Notes: generated from the letters alone by a model not told the origin. A DNA stretch of 64,000 nt from Rhodobium gokarnense (GCF_025961475.1 NZ_JAOQNS010000011.1:62001-126000); one strand, 5' to 3'; counted from the stretch's first letter, positions 29,452 through 39,373 are shown. Translations and numbers: made by a program.

Positions 29452-30278
29452 TGGGCGTCGGCGGGGACGAAGACGCGGCCTGGGGTGCCGAGCCGGAACG
29501 CTCGGTCGTCGACCCGACCCTGCTCGTCGACGTGGACGGCTTTGAGGGGCCCCTCGGCCTCCTCCTGGAACTTGCCCGCACCCAGAAGGTCGATCTCACC
29601 AAGATCTCGATACTGGCGCTGTCGGAGCAGTATCTGCGCTTCATCGAGGAGGCGCGCCGGCTGCGCCTCGAGATTGCCGCCGACTATCTGGTGATGGCGG
29701 CGTGGCTCGCCTATCTGAAATCGAAGCTGCTGCTGCCCGTCAGCGACGACGACGAGGAGCCGAGCGCGGAGGAACTGGCCGCCGCGCTGGCCTTCCGGTT
29801 GCGGCGCCTTGAGGCCATGCGCGAGGCCGCCGCCCGCCTGATGAACCGCGACCGGCTCGGCCGCGACGTCTTTGCCCGCGGCATGCCGGAGGCGCTCGAG
29901 GCGGTCCGGCGCACCGAATACGAGGCCGACCTCTACGACCTCTTGTCCGCCTACGCGATCCAGCGCCAGCGCACTTGCGTGCGCCGCGTCGCGGTGCGCC
30001 AGCGCGATGTCTGGTCTCTGGAGGAGGCGCGCCAGGTGCTCTCCCGCCTCGTCGGCATGGCCGACGACTGGACCTCGCTCCAAGAGTATCTGATCGCCTA
30101 TCTGGCGCGCCCGGAAGAGCGGGCGACCGCGATCGCCAGCACCTTTTCGGCAAGCCTGGAAATGGTTCGCGAAGGCAAGGTCGAACTGCGCCAGGCGGAT
30201 GCCTTCGCGCCGCTCTATGTGCGCCGCCGGGCAACGCCGCGACAGGGCGACGAGACGCCGGAAAAGGGCAAGCCATGA
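29451..30278 (+). CDS. scpA: Segregation and condensation protein A
   Basis: 275 residues. Kleisin subunit that bridges the SMC dimer and ScpB in chromosome condensation. N-terminal FEGPLGLLLELARTQKVDL and MAAWLAYLKSKLLLP are the SMC-binding helices; the C-terminal winged-helix part follows a charged middle. The frame is open far upstream, but ATG at 29451 shares a base with the nagZ stop (TGATG) and fits the family N-terminus. First of scpA-scpB. Confidence 0.93.
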   Translation: MGVGGDEDAAWGAEPERSVVDPTLLVDVDGFEGPLGLLLELARTQKVDLTKISILALSEQYLRFIEEARRLRLEIAADYLVMAAWLAYLKSKLLLPVSDDDEEPSAEELAAALAFRLRRLEAMREAAARLMNRDRLGRDVFARGMPEALEAVRRTEYEADLYDLLSAYAIQRQRTCVRRVAVRQRDVWSLEEARQVLSRLVGMADDWTSLQEYLIAYLARPEERATAIASTFSASLEMVREGKVELRQADAFAPLYVRRRATPRQGDETPEKGKP

Positions 30279-30303
30279 TCGCAGGGGCGGTGGGAAGACC
30301 GGC

Positions 30304-30942
30304 ATGAACAACGTCACCAGCCTTTCTCCGGAGGACCGGCGCCAGCACCTGCGCATGCTTGAAGCACTGCTGTTCGCCAGCACCGAGCCGCTGTCGGAGG
30401 CATTCCTGGCCGAACGGCTGCCCTCCGACGTCGATGTCGGCTCGCTGCTGCGCGAGCTGCAGTCGGCCTATGCCGGGCGCGGCGTCAATCTGGTGCGGGT
30501 GGCGGAGAAATGGGCGTTCCGGACCGCCGAGGACCTGTCCTTCCTGCTCGCCCCGGAGGCGGTCGAGCCGCGCAAGCTCTCCCGGGCCGCCCTGGAAACC
30601 CTCGCCGTCGTCGCCTACCACCAGCCGGTGACGCGCGCCGAGATCGAGGAGATCCGCGGCGTTTCCATGTCGAAGGGCGTCCTCGACGTGCTCCTTGAGA
30701 CCGGCTGGATACGCATGCGCGGTCGCCGCCGTTCGCCCGGCCGGCCTGTTACCTACGGCACGACGGACGACTTCCTCGACCATTTCGGCCTGGAGGCCGT
30801 TGGCGACCTTCCGGGCCTTGAGGAGTTGAAGGGCGCCGGCCTCCTCGATATCAATGTGCCCGCCGACCTCGCCATTCCGGTGCCCTCCGACAGCGCCGAG
30901 CTGCGGGGTGACGAGGACCCCCTCGACGAGGACGAAAGGTAA
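30304..30942 (+). CDS. scpB: Segregation and condensation protein B
   Basis: 212 residues. Forms a dimer that binds ScpA in the SMC-ScpAB complex. Two winged-helix domains: LRMLEALLFASTEPLSEAFL opens the first, and ETLAVVAYHQPVTRAEIEEI with the following VSMSKGVLDVLLE opens the second; GRPVTYGTTDDFLDHFGL is a further conserved block. The acidic C-terminal tail is variable in the family. ATG at 30304, 25 bp after scpA, with GGGAAG upstream. Confidence 0.92.
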   Translation: MNNVTSLSPEDRRQHLRMLEALLFASTEPLSEAFLAERLPSDVDVGSLLRELQSAYAGRGVNLVRVAEKWAFRTAEDLSFLLAPEAVEPRKLSRAALETLAVVAYHQPVTRAEIEEIRGVSMSKGVLDVLLETGWIRMRGRRRSPGRPVTYGTTDDFLDHFGLEAVGDLPGLEELKGAGLLDINVPADLAIPVPSDSAELRGDEDPLDEDER

Positions 30943-30947
30943 GCCGC

Positions 30948-32048
30948 TTGGCCCTATCCGCAGAGCGAGACGGCGAGGACGCCGGTGGCGCCGGCCGCCT
31001 CGTCTTCGAAAGCATCACCCATCACTATGACGGCGTTGCCTCCGTCGAGGACGTGTCGCTGGAGGTCGAGCCGGGCGAGGTGCTGTGCCTCCTCGGCCAG
31101 TCCGGCAGCGGCAAGACGACGCTTCTGCGGATCGCCGCCGGCATCGAGCGCCAGAGCGCCGGCCGGGTCGTCGTCAACGGCGTGGAGGTCGCCGGCCCGG
31201 ATGGCTTCCTGCCGCCGGAGCGCCGCGGCGTCGGGCTGATGTTCCAGGACTATGCCCTGTTCCCGCACCTGACGATCGTCCGGAACGTCATGTTCGGCCT
31301 CACCGATCTGCCGAAGGCCGAGGCCGAAAGGGTCGCCCGCGAGGCGCTCATTGCCGTCGGCCTTGCCGCCTATGCCGACGATTATCCGCACGCCCTATCC
31401 GGCGGCGAGCAGCAGCGCGTGGCGCTCGCCCGGGCAATGGCGCCGAATCCGAGCGTGCTCCTGATGGACGAGCCGTTCTCCGGCCTCGACCGGCGGCTGC
31501 GCGAGGACGTGCGCGAAAACGCCCTGACGGCAGTGGAGCGGACCGGGGCGACCTGCATCGTCGTCACCCACGACCCGGAAGAGGCGATGCGCATGGGCGA
31601 CCGCATCGCGCTGCTGCGCCGCGGCCGCATCGTCCAGGTCGGAACGCCGGAGGATCTCTACCGCCGGCCGGCCGATCTTTTCGTTGGCCGTTTCTTTTCC
31701 GATCTCAACGAAATTCCGGGCCGCGTCACGGCCGGCGCCGTCGAAACGCCGATCGGCGACGCGCCGGTGCCAGGATTTTCCGAAGGCGAGGCGGTTGTCG
31801 TCGGGCTCAGGCCGCACGATATCAGGGTGACGCGGTCTTCCGACCGGCTCGCCCTCGACAGGACGCCCGGCCGCGTCCTGCGGCGGCGCTTCCTCGGCGA
31901 GGTCGACCTGCTCGACATCGCGGTGCGCGGGCTGGAACGGCCGCTTTCGGTGCGCCGGCACGGCTCCGACCTTGCCGCCGGCGAGGACGTGGTGGTCGGT
32001 TTCGAGCCCGCTGCCGCACTGGTGTTCGCGGCCGGCGAGGAAGGGTAA
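30948..32048 (+). CDS. ABC transporter ATPase with TOBE domain, FbpC-like, no partner nearby
   Basis: 366 residues. A complete ATPase: Walker A GQSGSGKTTLL, Q-loop GLMFQDYALFP, signature LSGGEQQRVALARA, Walker B VLLMDEPFSGLD, H-loop VVTHDPEEAM, then a C-terminal TOBE region. The form is that of FbpC/PotA-type import ATPases, which energise uptake of iron, polyamines or similar through separate permeases. No permease or binding protein is in the window, so the substrate is unknown; fbpC is only a nearest-family label. It starts with TTG six bases after the scpB stop, with AAAGG upstream, and is probably co-transcribed with scpAB. Confidence 0.85.
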   Translation: MALSAERDGEDAGGAGRLVFESITHHYDGVASVEDVSLEVEPGEVLCLLGQSGSGKTTLLRIAAGIERQSAGRVVVNGVEVAGPDGFLPPERRGVGLMFQDYALFPHLTIVRNVMFGLTDLPKAEAERVAREALIAVGLAAYADDYPHALSGGEQQRVALARAMAPNPSVLLMDEPFSGLDRRLREDVRENALTAVERTGATCIVVTHDPEEAMRMGDRIALLRRGRIVQVGTPEDLYRRPADLFVGRFFSDLNEIPGRVTAGAVETPIGDAPVPGFSEGEAVVVGLRPHDIRVTRSSDRLALDRTPGRVLRRRFLGEVDLLDIAVRGLERPLSVRRHGSDLAAGEDVVVGFEPAAALVFAAGEEG

Positions 32049-32092
32049 TCCGGCAGTCCCGAACGAGGGGTTGCGGTCCGTCGAACGGCGTG

Positions 32093-32121
32093 TTGCGGCC
32101 TAGGACCCTTTCTGCAATAGT
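32093..32121 (+). promoter_or_regulatory. Possible tatABC promoter
   Basis: TTGCGG (32093-32098), 17 bp, AATAGT (32116-32121), in the 133-bp gap before tatA. Moderate match only. GAGGAG precedes the tatA start. Confidence 0.3.
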
Positions 32122-32181
32122 GCCGCCGAAAAATGACGTGCAGCGCGCGATGCGCTTGAGACGTTTGAGGAGAAGTCATTC

Positions 32182-32409
32182 ATGTCCATAGGTATTTGGC
32201 AGATCGTCATCGTCGCGGTGATCGTCGTGCTCCTGTTCGGTCGCGGCAAGATTTCCGAGTTGATGGGCGACGTCGCGAAAGGCATCAAGAGCTTCAAGAA
32301 GGGGCTCGCCGAGGACGAGGTCGCGGAAAAGGACGACGCCAAGACGATCGAGCACGACTCCACGACGGCGTCGATGGACAAGGCCAACGATCAGAGCAAG
32401 GCGAGCTGA
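32182..32409 (+). CDS. tatA: Sec-independent protein translocase subunit TatA
   Basis: 75 residues. An N-terminal membrane helix ([16 protein letters not shown]), the [24 protein letters not shown] amphipathic helix and an acidic tail. TatA oligomerises to let folded twin-arginine proteins cross the inner membrane. First gene of tatABC, followed by tatB after 45 bp. A strong GAGGAGAAG site precedes the ATG. Confidence 0.96.
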   Translation: MSIGIWQIVIVAVIVVLLFGRGKISELMGDVAKGIKSFKKGLAEDEVAEKDDAKTIEHDSTTASMDKANDQSKAS

Positions 32410-32454
32410 CGCCGGCCTTCTTGAAGGCCGCGCCACCCCAGTAGGGCGGACGCC

Positions 32455-32985
32455 ATGTTCGATATCGGCTGGACCGAGATCCTTGTTGTTGCCGTAATCG
32501 CAATCCTCGTCGTCGGACCGAAGGAATTGCCGCGGATGCTGCGCACGTTCGGCCAGGTGGTCGGCAAGATGCGCCGCATGGCCGGCGAGTTCCAGACCAC
32601 CTTCAACGACGCGGTGCGCGAGGCCGAGCGCCAGGCAGACCTGGACGACGCCAAGAAAAGCCTCTCGGAAATGAACAAGTCGTTCAATCCGGTCGCCGAC
32701 GTCAAGAAGGCGATGAATCCGTTGAGTGCGCTGGACGGCGTCAAGGATCCGACCAAGCCTTACAAGCCGCAGGCCGAGAGCCAGAAGTCCAAGGCGCAAG
32801 AAGAAGCGCCGGCACTCGATCCGGTCGACCGGGCGGTCTCGGAGATGAACCCGGATGACGGCATCAGTGAGCCGCGGCCGGCATCCCAGGCCGATGCGGT
32901 GCCTGCAGGCCAGGACGCACGCACGGCCGCGGACGCCGACACCGACGTTCCGACGGCCGCCGAGCCGTCCAACAAACAATCATAA
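32455..32985 (+). CDS. tatB: Sec-independent protein translocase subunit TatB
   Basis: 176 residues. Membrane helix near residues 6-21 with the TatB mark IGWTEILVVAVIAILVVGPKELP (glutamate and GPKELP), then an amphipathic helix and a long acidic, low-complexity tail. TatB with TatC forms the signal-peptide receptor. The tail is longer than in enteric TatB in composition but of normal length. 24 bp before tatC. Confidence 0.95.
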   Translation: MFDIGWTEILVVAVIAILVVGPKELPRMLRTFGQVVGKMRRMAGEFQTTFNDAVREAERQADLDDAKKSLSEMNKSFNPVADVKKAMNPLSALDGVKDPTKPYKPQAESQKSKAQEEAPALDPVDRAVSEMNPDDGISEPRPASQADAVPAGQDARTAADADTDVPTAAEPSNKQS

Positions 32986-33009
32986 ATCCGGGGTAGGGGT
33001 GCGCTCAAA

Positions 33010-33804
33010 ATGAGCGAAGAGGACGACATCGAATCGACCAAGGCGCCGCTGATCGAGCACCTGATCGAACTGCGGCAGCGCCTGATGTGGTCGGTGCTGG
33101 CGATCATGATCGCCTTCGTCGTCTGCTTCTATTTCGCCAGCGACATCTTCAACATCCTGATCATTCCCTATGAGCGGGCCGCCGGCGACCAGCGCGAGAT
33201 CGAGCTGATCTTCACAGCGCCGCAGGAATATTTCTTCACCCAGTTGAAGCTCGCCCTGTTCGGCGCCCTGTTCCTGGCGTTTCCGGTGCTGGCCAGCCAG
33301 CTCTACATGTTCGTGGCGCCTGGCCTCTACAGGAACGAGAGGGGTGCGTTCCTGCCCTATCTGGTGGCGACGCCGGTCCTTTTCGCGATCGGCGCCTCGC
33401 TGGTGTTCTTCGTCGTCATGCCGCTCGCCATGCGCTTCTTCCTGGGCATGGAGCAGGCCGGCGGCATGGGCGTTGCCGAGATCAAGCACCTGCCGAAGGT
33501 CTCCGAATATCTCGGCCTCGTCATGACGCTGATCTTCGCCTTCGGTCTGGTGTTCCAGTTGCCGGTCGTTTTGACGCTGCTGGCCCGGGCCGGGCTGACC
33601 GATTCCAACGGCCTGAAGGCCAAGCGCAAATACGCCATCGTGCTCACCTTCATCGCCGCGGCGGTGCTGACGCCCCCCGATCCGATCAGCCAGATCGGGC
33701 TTGCACTCCCAACCCTGCTCCTCTACGAGTTCTCCATTCTTTCCGTGAAGATGGTGGAACGAAAACGGGCTCAGGCCGAGGCACAGGCGGACGAAGCCTC
33801 GTAG
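33010..33804 (+). CDS. tatC: Sec-independent protein translocase subunit TatC
   Basis: 264 residues with six membrane segments. The conserved cytoplasmic N-terminus [13 protein letters not shown] and the first periplasmic loop ([13 protein letters not shown], with the conserved FxE-type region) are present, as is the [15 protein letters not shown] motif before the last helices. TatC recognises the twin-arginine signal. The C-terminal tail is charged and cytoplasmic. Last gene of tatABC, 59 bp before serS. Confidence 0.96.
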   Translation: MSEEDDIESTKAPLIEHLIELRQRLMWSVLAIMIAFVVCFYFASDIFNILIIPYERAAGDQREIELIFTAPQEYFFTQLKLALFGALFLAFPVLASQLYMFVAPGLYRNERGAFLPYLVATPVLFAIGASLVFFVVMPLAMRFFLGMEQAGGMGVAEIKHLPKVSEYLGLVMTLIFAFGLVFQLPVVLTLLARAGLTDSNGLKAKRKYAIVLTFIAAAVLTPPDPISQIGLALPTLLLYEFSILSVKMVERKRAQAEAQADEAS

Positions 33805-33863
33805 GCGGTCGGCTTGCGGCCTCTTTCCCCGGTCCGCCGCAAGACACACGACCCGAGGCCACG

Positions 33864-35162
33864 ATGTTCGACATCAAATGGATTCGCGACAACCCGCTGG
33901 ATTTCGATCGCGGGCTGGAAAAGCGCGGGCTGCCGCCGCTGTCGGCAAAGCTCATCACCATGGACGATGCCCGCCGCGCCCACATCACCAAATTGCAGGA
34001 CGCCCAGGAGCGCCGCAACGCCGCCTCCAAGGAGATCGGCAAGGCCAAGGGCTCCGGCGATGAGGAGACGGCGAAGGCGTTGATCGACGAGGTCGCCAAG
34101 CTGAAGAGCTTCGTGCAGGGCGGCGAGGAGGAGGAGCGCAGGCTCACCGCGGGCCTGGAAGAGGCGCTTTCCGCGATCCCCAACCTGCCGCTCGACGACG
34201 TGCCGGTCGGGCCCGACGAGGACGCCAATGTGGAGGTCCGGCGGGTCGGCGACAAGCCGTCCTTCGATTTCGCGCCGAAGGAGCATTTCGAGCTCGGCGA
34301 GGCCCTCGGCCTGATGGACTTCGAGGCCGCCGCCAGGATGGCCGGCTCGCGCTTCGTCGTCATGCAAGGGGGTCTTGCGCGCCTGCACCGCGCGCTCGCC
34401 CAGTTCATGCTCGATCTGCAGACCCTTGAGCACGGCTACACCGAGACCATCCCGCCGCTGCTGGTGCGCGACGAGGCGGTCTACGGCACCGCCCAGCTTC
34501 CGAAATTCGCCGAGGACCTGTTCAAGACGACCGACGGCCGCTGGCTGATCCCGACGGCGGAAGTGCCGCTCACCAACCTGGCCCGCGAGCGCATCTTCGA
34601 GGATGCCGACCTGCCGATGCGGGTGACGGCGCTGACCCCGTGCTTCCGCTCCGAGGCCGGCTCGGCGGGGCGCGACGTGCGCGGGATGCTACGCCAGCAC
34701 CAGTTCGACAAGGTGGAGCTCGTCTCCGTCACCCGCGCCGACGACTCGGTCGACGAACTTGAGCGCATGGTCGGCTGCGCCGAGGAGGTGCTGAAGCGCC
34801 TCGGCCTGCACTACCGCGTCGTCACGCTGTCGACCGGCGACATGGGGTTTGGTGCCAGAAAAACCTACGACATCGAGGTCTGGCTGCCTGGCCAGGATAT
34901 GTTCCGGGAGATCTCGAGCTGCTCGGTCTGCGGCGATTTCCAGGCGCGGCGTATGAATGCGCGCTATCGCCCGGCCGGCGAGAAGGGCCTGAAATTCTGC
35001 CACACCCTCAACGGCTCCGGCATCGCCGTCGGCCGCGCGCTGATCGCGGTGATGGAGAACTACCAGACCGCCGACGGCGCGATCGCCGTGCCGGAGGCCC
35101 TGAAGCCCTATCTCGGCGGACTTGAGAAGATCGGCGGCCCCCAAAATACCAGCGGAAAGTGA
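33864..35162 (+). CDS. serS: Serine--tRNA ligase
   Basis: 432 residues. An N-terminal coiled-coil arm (residues 30-100) that binds the long variable arm of tRNA-Ser, then the class II core with motif 2 [20 protein letters not shown] and motif 3 [20 protein letters not shown] at 33864. Its TGA stop lies three bases before the surE ATG, so the two genes are effectively coupled. Confidence 0.97.
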   Translation: MFDIKWIRDNPLDFDRGLEKRGLPPLSAKLITMDDARRAHITKLQDAQERRNAASKEIGKAKGSGDEETAKALIDEVAKLKSFVQGGEEEERRLTAGLEEALSAIPNLPLDDVPVGPDEDANVEVRRVGDKPSFDFAPKEHFELGEALGLMDFEAAARMAGSRFVVMQGGLARLHRALAQFMLDLQTLEHGYTETIPPLLVRDEAVYGTAQLPKFAEDLFKTTDGRWLIPTAEVPLTNLARERIFEDADLPMRVTALTPCFRSEAGSAGRDVRGMLRQHQFDKVELVSVTRADDSVDELERMVGCAEEVLKRLGLHYRVVTLSTGDMGFGARKTYDIEVWLPGQDMFREISSCSVCGDFQARRMNARYRPAGEKGLKFCHTLNGSGIAVGRALIAVMENYQTADGAIAVPEALKPYLGGLEKIGGPQNTSGK

Positions 35163-35164
35163 CC

Positions 35165-35926
35165 ATGCGTATTCTCGTCACCAATGACGACGGCATCAAT
35201 GCCCCCGGCCTGAAGGTGCTGCAGAAGATCGCCGGCCAGCTTTCCGATGACGTCTGGACCGTCGCGCCGGAGACCGACCAGAGCGGGCTCTCCCATTCGT
35301 TGACCCTGAGCGACCCGCTGCGCCTGCGCCAGCTTTCCGAACGCGAGTTCGCACTGCGCGGCACGCCGACCGACTGCGTCATCATGGGCGTGCGCCAGGT
35401 CATGGACACCCCGCCCGACCTGCTGCTGTCCGGCGTCAATGCCGGACAGAACATCGCCGACGACGTCACCTATTCCGGCACCGTCGCCGGCGCCATGGAG
35501 GGCGTCATGCTGGGCGTGCGCTCCATCGCCCTCAGCCAGGCCTATGAATGGGACGGCGGCCGGGTGGTGCCCTGGGAAACCGTCGAAGCGCACGGCCCCG
35601 ACGTCATCCGTCGCATCATCGATGCCGACCTGCCGCTTGACGTTCTGGTCAACGTCAACTTTCCCAATTGCGGACCGGACGAGGTCGCCGGCATGGAGAT
35701 CACGTCGCAAGGGAAACTGACCCACGGCCTGTTCGTGGAGGAGCGCACCGACGGGCGCGGCAATCCCTATTTCTGGCTCGCCTACCGGCGCCAGCCCTTC
35801 AGTCCGAGGCCCGGCTCCGACCTGACGGCGATCCACGAGGGCAAGATCTCGCTGACGCCGCTGCGCCTCGACCTGACGGCGCCGGACATGTTCGACAGGC
35901 TGTCGAGTGCCGTCAACCGCGCCTGA
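35165..35926 (+). CDS. surE: 5'/3'-nucleotidase SurE
   Basis: 253 residues. A metal-dependent phosphatase acting on nucleoside monophosphates, linked to stationary-phase survival. The N-terminal [16 protein letters not shown] gives the paired metal aspartates; [19 protein letters not shown] supplies the conserved Asn and Ser/Thr. An alternative GTG at 35159 overlaps the serS stop; I chose ATG because SurE proteins begin with MRIL and GGAAAG lies before it. After the gene a weak GGCAGGG/CCCTGCC stem (35956-35981) is followed 10 bp later by T-rich sequence and could be a terminator. Confidence 0.94.
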   Translation: MRILVTNDDGINAPGLKVLQKIAGQLSDDVWTVAPETDQSGLSHSLTLSDPLRLRQLSEREFALRGTPTDCVIMGVRQVMDTPPDLLLSGVNAGQNIADDVTYSGTVAGAMEGVMLGVRSIALSQAYEWDGGRVVPWETVEAHGPDVIRRIIDADLPLDVLVNVNFPNCGPDEVAGMEITSQGKLTHGLFVEERTDGRGNPYFWLAYRRQPFSPRPGSDLTAIHEGKISLTPLRLDLTAPDMFDRLSSAVNRA

Positions 35927-36064
35927 CCGGCTTTGATACTTGCCGCATCGACGAGGGCAGGGGACCCGGACGATCCCTGCCACGGAAGTGCCTTTTTGTT
36001 GATTTTTGTGTAGCCGATCGTTGAAATCGGCGCTTCTCCGCCGGTTGCGGGCCTCGATAGGGAT

Positions 36065-36754
36065 ATGAACGACAGCACGGACGACAGTTTCGATTCTTGG
36101 GACGACAGCAATGAGGGCGACCGCATCGCGACGGCCGAACTCATCCTCTTGCTGCGCCGCCAGGGCATTCGCGATTCCCGGGTGCTGTCCGCCCTGGAGC
36201 GGGTGCCGCGGCGCCTGTTCCTGTCCGCCAACAGCCACACGCTCGCCTATGCCGACCGGGCACTGCCGATCGAATGCGGCCAGACCATCTCCGCGCCGTC
36301 CATCGTTGCGCTGATGACGGAAGCGTTGGAGATCGAGCCGGCCCACCGGGTGCTGGAGATCGGCACCGGCTCCGGCTACCAGGCGGCGGTGCTGTCGAAG
36401 CTCGCCGACCATGTCGACACCATGGAGCGCTACCGCACGCTAATGGAGCTTGCCGAGCAGCGCATGGCGACCCTCGGCATCACCAATGTGAACTTCCATC
36501 TCGCCGACGGCTTTGAGGGCCTGCCGGAACGCGCGCCCTTCGACCGCATCATCGTCACGGCCGCTGCGCCGGAGCTGCCGCAGACGCTCGCCGCCCAGCT
36601 CGTCGGCGGCGGCATCATGGTCGTGCCGGTGGGGCCGTCCGGCGGCGTCCAGGACCTGATCAAGGTGACGCGCCGCGGCAGCCGCCTTGAGGAAAAAGTG
36701 CTGTGCCAGGTGCGTTTCGTGCCGATGGTGCCGGGCGTCGCCAGCCGCCTCTGA
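36065..36754 (+). CDS. pcm: Protein-L-isoaspartate O-methyltransferase
   Basis: 229 residues. Repairs damaged aspartyl and asparaginyl residues by methylating isoaspartate with AdoMet. LPIECGQTISAPSIVALM is the family signature and VLEIGTGSGYQAAVLSKL the AdoMet-binding loop. The N-terminus carries an extra acidic stretch of about 20 residues. It follows surE by 138 bp, the usual surE-pcm order. Confidence 0.94.
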   Translation: MNDSTDDSFDSWDDSNEGDRIATAELILLLRRQGIRDSRVLSALERVPRRLFLSANSHTLAYADRALPIECGQTISAPSIVALMTEALEIEPAHRVLEIGTGSGYQAAVLSKLADHVDTMERYRTLMELAEQRMATLGITNVNFHLADGFEGLPERAPFDRIIVTAAAPELPQTLAAQLVGGGIMVVPVGPSGGVQDLIKVTRRGSRLEEKVLCQVRFVPMVPGVASRL

Positions 36755-36909
36755 GCCGCGCGGAAAAGCATCTCAGTCGCCCGGCTAACTCCTTATGCGG
36801 TAATGGAATGCGCAAAACTGCAACGCCATATTTGTAACAAAAAAGCAGCCGCCGTTTAGTCTTTATCAACGTTACCCAGGTCTAATGATGTCGTCTTTTC
36901 AGGTACGAC

Positions 36910-38340
36910 ATGAGTAGGCCGATGCGCGTGAAATCAGTAAATTCTCGGTCACAGACGCTCGCCAGACTGGGTGTGGTGGCCATGCTGGCCGGCCTTGCCG
37001 CCGGGTGCAGCATGGACGTTTCGCGGTTCACCGACACGATCGTGACGGGGTCCACGAAGAACCAGAAGCAAATCGTCAATGCCGACCGGCAGAGCCCGAC
37101 CTATGACGAGCTGGTGACCGGGTCGACGACGAAGACGCCGGCAGCCCCCGTCCGCAGGACGGATCCGGGCATGAAGTCGTCGGTGTCCATCTACAATCCG
37201 CCCGAGACCAACGCACCGATCTCCAAGGACGGCTGGACGACAGCGGGTGGCACCCGGATCAGCGTGCGCCAGGGCGACACCGTTTCGTCCATGTCGCGCC
37301 GCTACGGCGTTCCCAAGGACGCGATCCTTGCCGCCAATCCGGGCATCGGCAATGGCGACAGCCTTGCGGCCGGCCAGCAGGTCATCATCCCGACCTACGT
37401 CCATGGCGGCGGCACCCGGTCGAACGTCGCCTCGGCTCCCCTGCCGGCGCAGCAGTCCGCGAATCGCAGCTACGACGACATCATCACCGGGTCAGCCAAC
37501 CAGAACGCGGCCCGGCCGGCCGGAGCCCAGCCGTTTCCGTCCCGGGCCTCCGCACCGCATCCGGTGCCGAAGCCGCGCCGCGCTCTGGTTGCTCAGCGCC
37601 CGGCCGCGCCGCGCGGCGGCACCCACACCGTGCAGGCCGGTGAGACCATCTCCAGCATCTCCCGCACCTATGGCATCTCCCGTGGCGACCTGATCGCCGC
37701 CAACGGGCTGGGCGACAGCAACCTCATCAAGATTGGCCAGACACTGACGATCCCTGCCGCCGGCGCGACGAATGTAGCGCGTGCAGCGCCGGCCCGCCGG
37801 GACGTCGCCAAGGCCGAGCCGGCCCGCAAGCCGCGGGCCCGCGACCAGGTCGCCACCCACAATCCCGATCCCGACGAGGTCGTCACCGGCTCGCTGCCGG
37901 AGGCCGAAGCGCGGGACGAGGCGGGCAGCCAGCAGCCGGAGCCGCGCCAGACCGCGCAGATCCGCTCCTTCCGCTGGCCGGTGCGCGGCCGCATCATCTC
38001 CGAGTTCGGGTCGAAGCCGAACGGCCAGCACAATGACGGCATCAATCTCGCCGTGCCGGAGGGCACCTCCGTCAAGGCGGCCGAGAACGGCACCGTCATC
38101 TATGCCGGCAACGAGCTGAAGGGCTACGGCAACCTGGTGCTGGTGCGTCACTCCGACGGCTGGGTCACCGCCTACGCCCACAACAGCGAGCTGATGGTCA
38201 AGCGCGGCGAATCCGTCAGCCGCGGCCAGATCATCGCCAAGGCCGGCGCGTCGGGCACCGTCACCCAGCCGCAGCTCCACTTCGAACTGCGCAAGGGCTC
38301 GCGGCCGGTCGATCCGATGCCATACCTGGCCGGCGCATAA
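36910..38340 (+). CDS. Lipoprotein with two LysM domains and a degenerate M23 (LytM) domain
   Basis: 476 residues. Lipobox LAAGC with Cys33 as lipid anchor; LysM domains at about 115-160 and 236-283; LytM/M23 domain from about 352. The zinc site is not intact: the HxxxD region reads HNDGINLAV, placing Asn375 and Asn379 at ligand positions, and the final HxH is QLH (Gln455, His457). This resembles NlpD/EnvC proteins, which activate amidases rather than cut peptidoglycan. A motif of the form D-x-[IV]-[VI]-TGS occurs four times (about residues 42, 66, 189, 322) outside the domains. The promoter gap before it (36755-36909) is AT-rich. pcm followed by such a gene is common in this order. Confidence 0.87.
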   Translation: MSRPMRVKSVNSRSQTLARLGVVAMLAGLAAGCSMDVSRFTDTIVTGSTKNQKQIVNADRQSPTYDELVTGSTTKTPAAPVRRTDPGMKSSVSIYNPPETNAPISKDGWTTAGGTRISVRQGDTVSSMSRRYGVPKDAILAANPGIGNGDSLAAGQQVIIPTYVHGGGTRSNVASAPLPAQQSANRSYDDIITGSANQNAARPAGAQPFPSRASAPHPVPKPRRALVAQRPAAPRGGTHTVQAGETISSISRTYGISRGDLIAANGLGDSNLIKIGQTLTIPAAGATNVARAAPARRDVAKAEPARKPRARDQVATHNPDPDEVVTGSLPEAEARDEAGSQQPEPRQTAQIRSFRWPVRGRIISEFGSKPNGQHNDGINLAVPEGTSVKAAENGTVIYAGNELKGYGNLVLVRHSDGWVTAYAHNSELMVKRGESVSRGQIIAKAGASGTVTQPQLHFELRKGSRPVDPMPYLAGA

Positions 38341-38351
38341 GAGAACAATCG

Positions 38352-38388
38352 GGCCTCCGGCGGCATTCGCCGGAGGCCTTTTCTTTCG
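38352..38388 (+). terminator. Rho-independent terminator after the LysM/LytM gene
   Basis: GGCCTCCGGCG, loop GCATT, CGCCGGAGGCC, then TTTTCTTTC. Confidence 0.9.
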
Positions 38389-38491
38389 CCGTCCCGGCGA
38401 AAATCCAGGCCGAAGACAATGATGCGGCCATGGCAGGAGGAATTGGTCAGCCCTTGTCCCCGCGAGGCGCCTGATCAGGGCGGGGCGGCTC

Positions 38492-39373
38492 CTACCCAGT
38501 CAGTCGTACCTTGAGCCGTCCCGCCAAGTCCTGGATGAACTGCCAGGCAACGCGGCCCGACCGCGCCCCGCGCGAAATCGACCATTCCAGCGCCTCGGCC
38601 TTCAGCGTCTCGTCGTCCACCTTAATGCCGTAATGGGCGACATAGCCCCGGACCATCGCCAGATAGTCGTCCTGGCTGCAATTGTGAAATCCCAGCCAGA
38701 GCCCGAACCGGTCCGACAGCGACACCTTTTCCTCCACGGCCTCGGCCGGATTGATCGCCGTTGAGCGCTCGTTCTCCATCATGTCGCGCGGCAGCAGGTG
38801 GCGCCGGTTCGACGTGGCGTAGAAGAGGACGTTCTCCGGCCGTCCCTCGATGCCGCCTTCCAGCACCGCCTTCAGCGACTTGTAGGAGGTGTCGTCGCCG
38901 TCGAAGGAGAGGTCGTCGCAGAACACCAGGAACGGATGCTTCGCCGCCCGCAGGAACTGCATCAGGGCCGGCAGTGTCTCGATGTCCTCGCGGTGGATCT
39001 CGATCAGCTTCAGGGACGCCTCGCCGTCCTGTTCCAGCCGTGCATTGACGCTCGCATGGGCCGCCTTGACGAGCGACGACTTGCCCATGCCGCGTGCCCC
39101 CCAAAGGAGCGCGTTGTTGGCCGGCAGGCCGCGGGCGAAGCGCTCGGTATTATCGATCAGCGTCTCGCGCATCCGCTCAATCCCCTTGAGGAGGCCGAGA
39201 TCGACGCGGTTGATCTTGGTGACGGGCACGAAGCGGACCGGATCGGCCTGCCAGACGAAGGCGTCGGCAGCGTCGAAATCCGGCGTCTCAGGTTGAGGCG
39301 GAACCGCCCGTTCGACGAGGGCAAGGAGTTTGTCGAGGCGGGAGGCAATGGCGGTAAGGGCAGGGTCTTGCAA
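38492..39373 (-). CDS. AAA-type ATPase of the DUF815 family
   Basis: 293 residues from a TTG start with GTGGAG upstream. P-loop LLWGARGMGKSSLVKAA and Walker B FLVFCDDLSFDGDD are intact; the phrases LPANNALLWG and SNRRHLLPRDMMEN followed by SLSDRFGLWLGF are typical of DUF815 proteins, which are conserved in bacteria but of unclear function. It lies convergent to the LysM/LytM gene and divergent from yajC, a neighbourhood often seen in this order. Confidence 0.85.
   Translation of the reverse strand: MQDPALTAIASRLDKLLALVERAVPPQPETPDFDAADAFVWQADPVRFVPVTKINRVDLGLLKGIERMRETLIDNTERFARGLPANNALLWGARGMGKSSLVKAAHASVNARLEQDGEASLKLIEIHREDIETLPALMQFLRAAKHPFLVFCDDLSFDGDDTSYKSLKAVLEGGIEGRPENVLFYATSNRRHLLPRDMMENERSTAINPAEAVEEKVSLSDRFGLWLGFHNCSQDDYLAMVRGYVAHYGIKVDDETLKAEALEWSISRGARSGRVAWQFIQDLAGRLKVRLTG

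Noticed and set aside
36910-38340. Annotation as an active M23 endopeptidase
   Set aside because: Ligand positions in both zinc motifs are replaced (Asn375, Asn379, Gln455).
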